Shown: positions 59,033 to 64,000 of the stretch, in pieces | How the letters are laid out: each line of letters starts with the position of its first letter | How positions within the stretch are numbered: the stretch's first letter is position 1 | Source: CALMEH01 sp031409875 | Lineage (GTDB): Bacteria; Acidobacteriota; Blastocatellia; Pyrinomonadales; Pyrinomonadaceae | Direction of reading: 5' to 3' | Length of the DNA: 64,000 nt | Assembly: GCA_031409875.1 (NCBI GenBank) | Contig: JANNYB010000077.1 | Coordinates: 1-64,000, forward strand | Program-made: the position numbers and the translations under genes | The notes under the pieces: generated by a model | Told to the model about the DNA's origin: nothing | The model's database searches: none | The model's input: the letters and a program-made list of their open reading frames with translations, nothing else

Positions 59033-59164
59033 GTCAGAACCGCCTGCGGTAGCGGGCGGTTTAACTTTAATAATTTCAAATTTTAAGGACAAAATGCAAA
59101 TTCGCAGTTTATCAAATTTTACAAAGAGTAACTTTAACCGCCCGCTACCGCAGGCGGTTCTGAC
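59033..59164. repeat. Inverted repeat, family G, intergenic copy
   Basis: GTCAGAACCGCCTGCGGTAG at the left (59033), then GCGGGCGGTTTAA; the right arm is the reverse complement ending at 59164, the base before the DUF4197 stop. It fills the gap between two minus-strand genes (59029 and 59165). The central 60 bases are A+T-rich. Confidence 0.93.
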
Positions 59165-59866
59165 TTATTTCAAAATTCCGAAAACTTTTTTCAACAAGCT
59201 CGAAGTTCTGCCAATCGGATCTTTGCGGATTTTCTTTTCTTCGTCGGCAACCAATAAAAACAACCCATCGAGAGCTTTTTGCGTAACGTAACCGTCCAAA
59301 TCGGTTGCTTCTTTTCCTAAAAGTTGTTTGGCAAACGGATATTTACCAATCATATTTTTATACTTTTGCGTTACGCCCGCTTCGGCGGTAAATTCTTCGA
59401 CAATCGGACGAAATTTTCCGCGCAAAGTTTCTTCGCTCGTGCGGCGGAAAAACTGCGTTGCCGAATCATCTTGACCGCTGAAAAGAATCTTTCGCGCATC
59501 GTCGAAAGTCATTTGTTTAATTGCATTTACGAAAACATCAAACGCCACGGGAACAGCTTTTTCGGCGGCGCGGTTCATTGACAAAATAAATTCGTCAACG
59601 GCTTTTCCCTGCCCGGCGGCGCGTAAGCCTTTTTCGACCTTTTGCAGATTTTTCGGCAGCGGAATTTTAACCCGCGTGTTTTTGAAAAACCCGTCTTCTT
59701 TGCCCAAATTATCAACCGCAAATTTCACGCCTTTCGACAAGGCTTCTTTCAAACCGCCGTTAATTTCCGAATCAGTTACAGTTGTTTTTTTCTTTTGCCC
59801 GACAGCAATTCCCGCCAACAAACTCAAACAAATCAAACTCAAAAGTCCAATTTTTACCAAACGCAT
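59165..59866 (-). CDS. Exported DUF4197 protein
   Basis: 233 residues from ATG 59866, with AGAGGAGAAACA before it; a start 12 codons earlier is less well placed. A signal peptide ends near LLAGIAVGQ. Mature part: GGLKEALSKGVKFAVDNLGK, DEFILSMNRAAEKAVPVAF, TFDDARKILFSGQDDSATQF and YVTQKALDGLFLLVADEEKK, the pattern of DUF4197 helical periplasmic proteins. Function unknown. Confidence 0.85.
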   Translation of the reverse strand: MRLVKIGLLSLICLSLLAGIAVGQKKKTTVTDSEINGGLKEALSKGVKFAVDNLGKEDGFFKNTRVKIPLPKNLQKVEKGLRAAGQGKAVDEFILSMNRAAEKAVPVAFDVFVNAIKQMTFDDARKILFSGQDDSATQFFRRTSEETLRGKFRPIVEEFTAEAGVTQKYKNMIGKYPFAKQLLGKEATDLDGYVTQKALDGLFLLVADEEKKIRKDPIGRTSSLLKKVFGILK

Positions 59867-59957
59867 ATTTTGTTTCTCCTCTTTGATTCTGAACCGAATC
59901 ACATCTTTGATGTAAATTTCAGAAATTATTTTGCCTTTTTACTTTTTACTTTTTACT

Positions 59958-60698
59958 TCACTTCGCTTTACCTTGATTTGCAACAGCTTCCTGCGATTTG
60001 CGAATTGCTTCCGCGTCGCCGAGATAGTAGTTTTTGATCGGTTTCAGATTTTCATCCAATTCATAAACCAGCGGAACGCCCGTTGGAATATTCACTTTGA
60101 CGATTTCGTTATCGGCAATGTTGTCCAAATATTTGACCAAACCGCGAAGCGAATTTCCGTGTGCGGCGATGATAACTCTTTTGCCTGTTTGTATTTGCGG
60201 CGCAATTTCGCTTTCAAAATACGGCACAACTCGTTCAACCGTATCTTTCAAACATTCGGTTTGCGGAAAGTTTTTGATATTCGCATATTTCGCCAAATTT
60301 CCTTTGTAACGCTCGTCCGTCTTCGACATCGGCGGCGGCGGAACATCGTAACTTCTGCGCCAAATATGGACTTGTTCTTCGCCGAATTTTTCCGCCATTT
60401 CCGACTTGTTCAAACCTTGCAAATCGCCGTAATGACGCTCATTTAACTTCCAAGAATTAACAATCGGAATCCACATTAAATCGAGTTCGTCCAAAACCGA
60501 CCACAAAGTTCTGATGGCGCGTTTCAAAACCGATGTATGCGCGACATCAAACGTAAATCCTTCATTACGCAGGAGTTCGCCTGCCGCTTTTGCTTCCCGA
60601 AAACCTTTTTCGCTTAAATCAACGTCCTTAAATCCCGTGAACCGATTTTCCTTATTCCAAGTGCTTTCGCCGTGTCTGATTAAAACTAATTTGTGCAT
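59958..60698 (-). CDS. gpmA: 2,3-bisphosphoglycerate-dependent phosphoglycerate mutase
   Basis: 246 residues. It interconverts 3- and 2-phosphoglycerate in glycolysis. Active site: LVLIRHGESTWNKENRFTGF with phospho-histidine H9; E in LNERHYGDLQGLNKSEMAEK; H near 184 in VIIAAHGNSLRGL. Standard length. Flanked by family I-like and TTTTTAC tracts at both ends. Probably monocistronic. Confidence 0.95.
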   Translation of the reverse strand: MHKLVLIRHGESTWNKENRFTGFKDVDLSEKGFREAKAAGELLRNEGFTFDVAHTSVLKRAIRTLWSVLDELDLMWIPIVNSWKLNERHYGDLQGLNKSEMAEKFGEEQVHIWRRSYDVPPPPMSKTDERYKGNLAKYANIKNFPQTECLKDTVERVVPYFESEIAPQIQTGKRVIIAAHGNSLRGLVKYLDNIADNEIVKVNIPTGVPLVYELDENLKPIKNYYLGDAEAIRKSQEAVANQGKAK

Positions 60699-60728
60699 AA
60701 ACCTATTTTAGATTGAACATTTCAAATT

Positions 60729-62051
60729 TCAAATTTCAGATTCGCTTTTTAGAAATTTCTGCGCTTCACCAACTAAATAAAGCGAACCTGTTATTAAAAT
60801 TAAATGATTTTCCGACGAAATTTCTCGCGCTTTTTCGATAGATTTCGCAACTGTTTCGGTTTGATAAATTTCTTTATTTCGGGCAAATTCCGCAATTTCC
60901 GCAGTTTCCATCGAACGCGGATTATAAGGCTTTGTCAAAATCAATTTATCGGCTTTTGTAAATAATATTTCGGCAATTTCCGTCAAATCTTTATCACGCA
61001 TTGCGCCGAAAATCATCGTAATTTTTTGATTGATATTTTCATCTAAAAATTCGCGCAAAGCCTTTGCACCACTGATGTTATGCGCTCCGTCAAAGAGAAA
61101 TTTGCCGTAAAATTCGAGTCGTCCTTTGTGTTTTGCGGTTTCTAAACCTTCGACAATATTTGAATTTGAAATCTTGAAATTCTCTTGTAAAATTTCCGCA
61201 AGCAATATCGCAACTTTAGCATTTTCGATTTGATGTTTGCCTAAAAGATTCACGCGAACATTTTTGTATTCGGCTTTTGAGGTTTGAAAATTTGTAATTT
61301 GTAATTTGAAATTTGGATTTGTCTTATTGTCGAGTTCAAACAGCCCGCTCACGCAGGTTGTTCTGACAGTTTCCGCTAAGTTTGGCGTTACGCCAAACTT
61401 AGCGCATCTATGCAAAATCACTTTCATTGCTTCGGCTTTTTGCTCAGCAACAACGACTTTTGTATCTTCCCGAATTATCGCCGCTTTTTCCGCTGCAATT
61501 TTGGTTAAAGTTTCGCCTAAAATTCTTTGATGATCTAAATCAATCGGCGTAATTGCAACTATTTCAGCATTTGCGGCAGTTGTCGCGTCAAATCTTCCGC
61601 CTAAACCGGTTTCCACAATCGCTAATTCTATTTTTGCGTCGGCAAATGCCAGCAAAGCAATCGCCGTAACTTGCTCAAAATATGTCGGAACAGTTTCGAG
61701 TTCGCCAATTTTAACAAGATTTTCGCTCGTTTCTCTGATTTTTGTTGCAAAAAATGCAAATTCTTTTTCGCTAATTTCTGCGCCGTTGATTCTAACTCGT
61801 TCAGTTACAGAAATTAAATGCGGCGAAGTTGTCGCGCCAACATTTATTCCGGCTTGCATACAAATTGATTCTAAAAAAGCAACGGTCGAACCTTTGCCGT
61901 TTGTTCCGGCAATTTGAACTTTTAAGTAGTTTTTTTCGGGGTTATTCAAGGCTGCAAGCAGTTTGGAAATATTTGCCAAACCGAGTTTCATTGCGACAAC
62001 TTCGTTGCCTAAGCCGTAGAGATATTCGATTGATTCGTTAAAATTCATCAT
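60729..62051 (-). CDS. folC: Folylpolyglutamate synthase / dihydrofolate synthase
   Basis: 440 residues from ATG 62051 (MMNFNESIEYLYGLG); the frame is open for 40 more codons without homology. P-loop GTNGKGSTVAF (49-59), the TSPHLISVTERVRING segment, ETGLGGRFDATTA, and the C-terminal ligase part (IFGAMRDKDL, ILTKPYNPRSMETAE). It adds glutamate to folates. Residues about 208-261 contain a composite of at least three repeat fragments where the family normally has a shorter loop. It starts divergently from the amidase gene with about 30 bases between starts. Confidence 0.93.
   Translation of the reverse strand: MMNFNESIEYLYGLGNEVVAMKLGLANISKLLAALNNPEKNYLKVQIAGTNGKGSTVAFLESICMQAGINVGATTSPHLISVTERVRINGAEISEKEFAFFATKIRETSENLVKIGELETVPTYFEQVTAIALLAFADAKIELAIVETGLGGRFDATTAANAEIVAITPIDLDHQRILGETLTKIAAEKAAIIREDTKVVVAEQKAEAMKVILHRCAKFGVTPNLAETVRTTCVSGLFELDNKTNPNFKLQITNFQTSKAEYKNVRVNLLGKHQIENAKVAILLAEILQENFKISNSNIVEGLETAKHKGRLEFYGKFLFDGAHNISGAKALREFLDENINQKITMIFGAMRDKDLTEIAEILFTKADKLILTKPYNPRSMETAEIAEFARNKEIYQTETVAKSIEKAREISSENHLILITGSLYLVGEAQKFLKSESEI
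61270..61430. repeat. Composite repeat insert inside folC
   Basis: Three pieces: AAATTTGTAATTTGTAATTT-like (61282-61316, family I style); CCGCTCACGCAGGTTGTTCT (61343-61362, family G-like, ending TGACAG); and a perfect 29-base palindrome 61375-61403 with arms GCTAAGTTTGGCG around TTA. All are read in frame. Confidence 0.8.
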
Positions 62052-62083
62052 TGCAATTATTAAACATTTTAGGTTATAAATTG

Positions 62084-63616
62084 ATGAAAACAAAATATTT
62101 GCAAATGAAAAATTTACACGAAAAATCTGCCGTCGAATTATTGAAACTAATCGAAACAAAAGAAGTTTCAAGCCGCGAGGTTACGCAACATTTTATTGAC
62201 CGCATCGAAATGGTCAATCCGAAAATCAATGCCGTCGTGCTGAAATTTTATGATGAAGCATTAATGAAAGCCGACGAAGCCGACAAAAGCGAAAAGCGCG
62301 GACGACTTCACGGTTTGCCGTTCACGATTAAAGAATGTTTCGATTATGTCGGTTCGCCTTCGACGCTCGGTGTTTTAGCGCGGAAAAATGACTCGCCGAA
62401 TGAAAATGACGCTTATATTCAAGCATTTATGGACGAAGGCGGAATTGTTCTTGGCAAAACGAATGTGCCGCAATTGCTGATTTTTATCGAAAGCGACAAC
62501 CGCGTTTATGGCAAAACTAACAATCCGATAAATCCGAATTTTACTTGCGGCGGAAGTTCCGGCGGCGAAGGCGCAATTGTCGGCGCGGGTGCGTCGCCGG
62601 TCGGAATTGGCTCGGACATCGGCGGAAGTTTGCGATTTCCGGCGGCTTTTTGCGGAATTTGTTCGATAAAACCGACAATGCAAAGAATCCCCGATCTGAC
62701 TCGTTATCCGAATGAAAGATTTCAAGGTTCGATTAATCCGGTTGCCGGAATTTTGGCAAATCACGCCGAAGATTTAGATTTATTTTTGCAAATTATGAAC
62801 GACGCGGCGGCGAAATTTCAAACCGTCGAACCTTTGCAAGATTATCGAAACATTGAGGTTAGCAAATTAAAAATCGGTTATTTTTATTCCGACGGATTTT
62901 TTGAACCGATGACGGCAGTTAAACGCGGCGTTTCGGAATCAATCGAAAAATTAAAATCTTCGGGCGCAGAAATTGTCGAATTCGAGCCGCCGAGATTTCA
63001 ATTTGCCGAAGAAATTTTTTATCGTCTGATGAGCGCAAACGGCGGCGAACTTTACCGCGAAATTTTACAAGGCGAAAAACCTGTGCCGCAATTGAAAAAT
63101 ATGATGATGCTTTCAAAGGCTTCACCGCGACAGCTAAAACTCATCAAACAAGCCGCGAAAGTTTTCGGACAAAAAAGCGTCGTTCGTCTGCTCGATTATT
63201 TCGGCGGCAAAGGCAACGATTTTCTGCGAACTTGGGCAACAAATCAAGCCGCGTATCAAAAAGAATTTTTAGCCGCAATGGAAGCCGAAAACATTGACGC
63301 GATTATCAGCCCGACGTGCGCTTTGCCGGCATTTTTGCACAATTCGACAGACAAAATCGGACTCGGCGGAAATTATACGATTCTCTACAATGTTTTAGGT
63401 TTCCCCGCCGGAGTTGCGCGAGTTTCGGAAGTTCAAAAAAGCGAAGCAATCGGCAGAAAAGCAGGTTTGGATTTGCGCGACAGAACCGCCGCAAAAACCG
63501 AAAAAATGTCGGAAGGTTTATCACTTTCCGTCCAAATTTCCGCAAAACCTTGGCGCGAAGATGTGGTTTTAGCTCTGATTGAAAATTTGCACAAAAAAAC
63601 GGAAACCTGCATTTAA
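62084..63616 (+). CDS. Amidase (amidase signature family)
   Basis: 510 residues from ATG 62084 (AGG ten bases upstream); 62105 is an alternative. Ser-cisSer-Lys triad: K83 in LPFTIKECFDY, S159 in CGGSSGGEGAI, S182 in GSDIGGSLRFPAAF; spacing of 76 and 23 fits the family. It hydrolyses amides in the cytoplasm. No GatB or GatC neighbours, and sequence such as KNDSPNENDAYIQAFMDEGG suits fatty-acid-amide or general amidases rather than GatA. Confidence 0.92.
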   Translation: MKTKYLQMKNLHEKSAVELLKLIETKEVSSREVTQHFIDRIEMVNPKINAVVLKFYDEALMKADEADKSEKRGRLHGLPFTIKECFDYVGSPSTLGVLARKNDSPNENDAYIQAFMDEGGIVLGKTNVPQLLIFIESDNRVYGKTNNPINPNFTCGGSSGGEGAIVGAGASPVGIGSDIGGSLRFPAAFCGICSIKPTMQRIPDLTRYPNERFQGSINPVAGILANHAEDLDLFLQIMNDAAAKFQTVEPLQDYRNIEVSKLKIGYFYSDGFFEPMTAVKRGVSESIEKLKSSGAEIVEFEPPRFQFAEEIFYRLMSANGGELYREILQGEKPVPQLKNMMMLSKASPRQLKLIKQAAKVFGQKSVVRLLDYFGGKGNDFLRTWATNQAAYQKEFLAAMEAENIDAIISPTCALPAFLHNSTDKIGLGGNYTILYNVLGFPAGVARVSEVQKSEAIGRKAGLDLRDRTAAKTEKMSEGLSLSVQISAKPWREDVVLALIENLHKKTETCI

Positions 63617-63651
63617 GCTGAAGGTCTCCGTTTGCAAATCTTTAATATTAC

Positions 63652-64000
63652 TTACAAAAAACTCTTTTCCGTCGCTCTGGAAATCTGATAAATTCGTTCG
63701 TTCACTTCGCTGACCATAGATTTTATGGTAACAACTGACAACCGAACATCAGTAAATTCTTTTTGAGTTTGGAGAGTTTCCTGATAATTTTGAACCAAAC
63801 CTTGCCGGACTGCGTCAAATTGGACTTCGACATATTTCTTAAGTTCTTTGAAATCTTTTCTGATTTCAGTTTGTTCCTTTCTGATTTCAGTTTGTTCTTT
63901 TCTGATTTCAGTTTGTTCTTCTTCAATTTTGTCGAGTTTCGCCAATAAATCAGACCGCAAACCGTTAATTGCAAAAACAACTTTGTCGAGAGTTTCTCTG
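63652..64000 (-). CDS. Coiled-coil protein with tandem heptads (partial)
   Basis: The frame is open to the window edge, so the start is missing. Visible: RETLDKVVFAINGLRSDLLA, then three tandem EQTEIRK units, then KDFKELKKYVEVQFDAVRQG and a helical tail ending ATEKSFL. It is a coiled coil throughout. No family beyond DUF-type coiled-coil proteins recognised. Confidence 0.65.
   Translation of the reverse strand, partial: RETLDKVVFAINGLRSDLLAKLDKIEEEQTEIRKEQTEIRKEQTEIRKDFKELKKYVEVQFDAVRQGLVQNYQETLQTQKEFTDVRLSVVTIKSMVSEVNERIYQISRATEKSFL
63855..63921. repeat. 21-bp tandem repeat inside the coiled-coil gene
   Basis: Three units of TTTCTGATTTCAGTTTGTTC with minor differences at the ends. Each unit encodes one heptad (EQTEIRK). 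Copy number is likely to vary by slippage. Confidence 0.9.

Noticed and set aside
59030..59092. 21-residue extension of the YeiH-type transporter
   Set aside because: It is read from the family G repeat and stands before the first membrane span; ATG 59029 fits the family.

Overview
The window looks like a chromosomal stretch of an Acidobacteriota genome, most likely class Blastocatellia (Pyrinomonadaceae-like). This rests on protein style: a Reg_prop/Y_Y_Y sensor kinase, delta-60 and FG-GAP/VCBS surface proteins ending in GD(I/L)PTPSAF(V/L)P, secreted S9/S41/M28 peptidases, moderate GC and many toxin-antitoxin (TA) loci. The taxonomic call is an inference, not proven by a marker gene.

Layout. 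1-5.2 kb (minus strand): one tight run of an AbrB-like antitoxin, a Doc-like toxin, a TonB-domain protein, OppD, a GNAT acetyltransferase, a lipoprotein and OppF, mostly overlapping. 5.3-10.3 kb: an S41 protease and exported proteins, including an M28 peptidase. 10.6-15.1 kb: a propeller-type histidine kinase, a LuxR-type regulator and a lone receiver protein. 15.4-20.6 kb: two large secreted FG-GAP proteins with a shared C-terminal module. 20.8-26.8 kb: S9 peptidase, argS, a Uma2 nuclease-fold protein and DAHP synthase. 27-28.6 kb: Doc/AbrB TA pair, a membrane protein and an XRE regulator. 28.9-36 kb: a SWIM-Rad52-like protein, a thioesterase, tRNA-Gln, smpB, pepA and sucC. 36-46.4 kb: an L,D-transpeptidase-like unknown, UvrD/PcrA, small secreted proteins, antitoxin remnants and a molybdopterin oxidoreductase. 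46.5-55 kb: an island of small two-gene modules (three related VapBC-like pairs, PIN/DUF2281, HNH/partner, HTH/truncated PIN, YkgJ-type protein) spaced by same-direction direct repeats, with a DUF305/LVIVD pair inside. 55-64 kb: uvrA, a YeiH-type transporter, a DUF4197 protein, gpmA, folC, an amidase and a partial coiled-coil gene.

The most unusual feature is the repeat content. Almost every intergenic gap holds a long inverted repeat (70-240 bp, arms 20-50 bp), from at least ten sequence families. Many abut stop codons within 0-6 bases. Several families also occur inside genes as in-frame inserts that keep the reading frame open: the sensor kinase, the molybdopterin oxidoreductase, FolC, UvrA, UvrD and the Rad52-like protein. 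One insertion appears to have removed the 5' end of an antitoxin gene. No transposase that could move them lies in the window.

A second pattern is a shared promoter layout at five antitoxin-type genes: a -10 box exactly nine bases before the ATG with no ribosome binding site, which predicts leaderless mRNAs.

All assignments come from reading the sequence. No database search or structure prediction was run.
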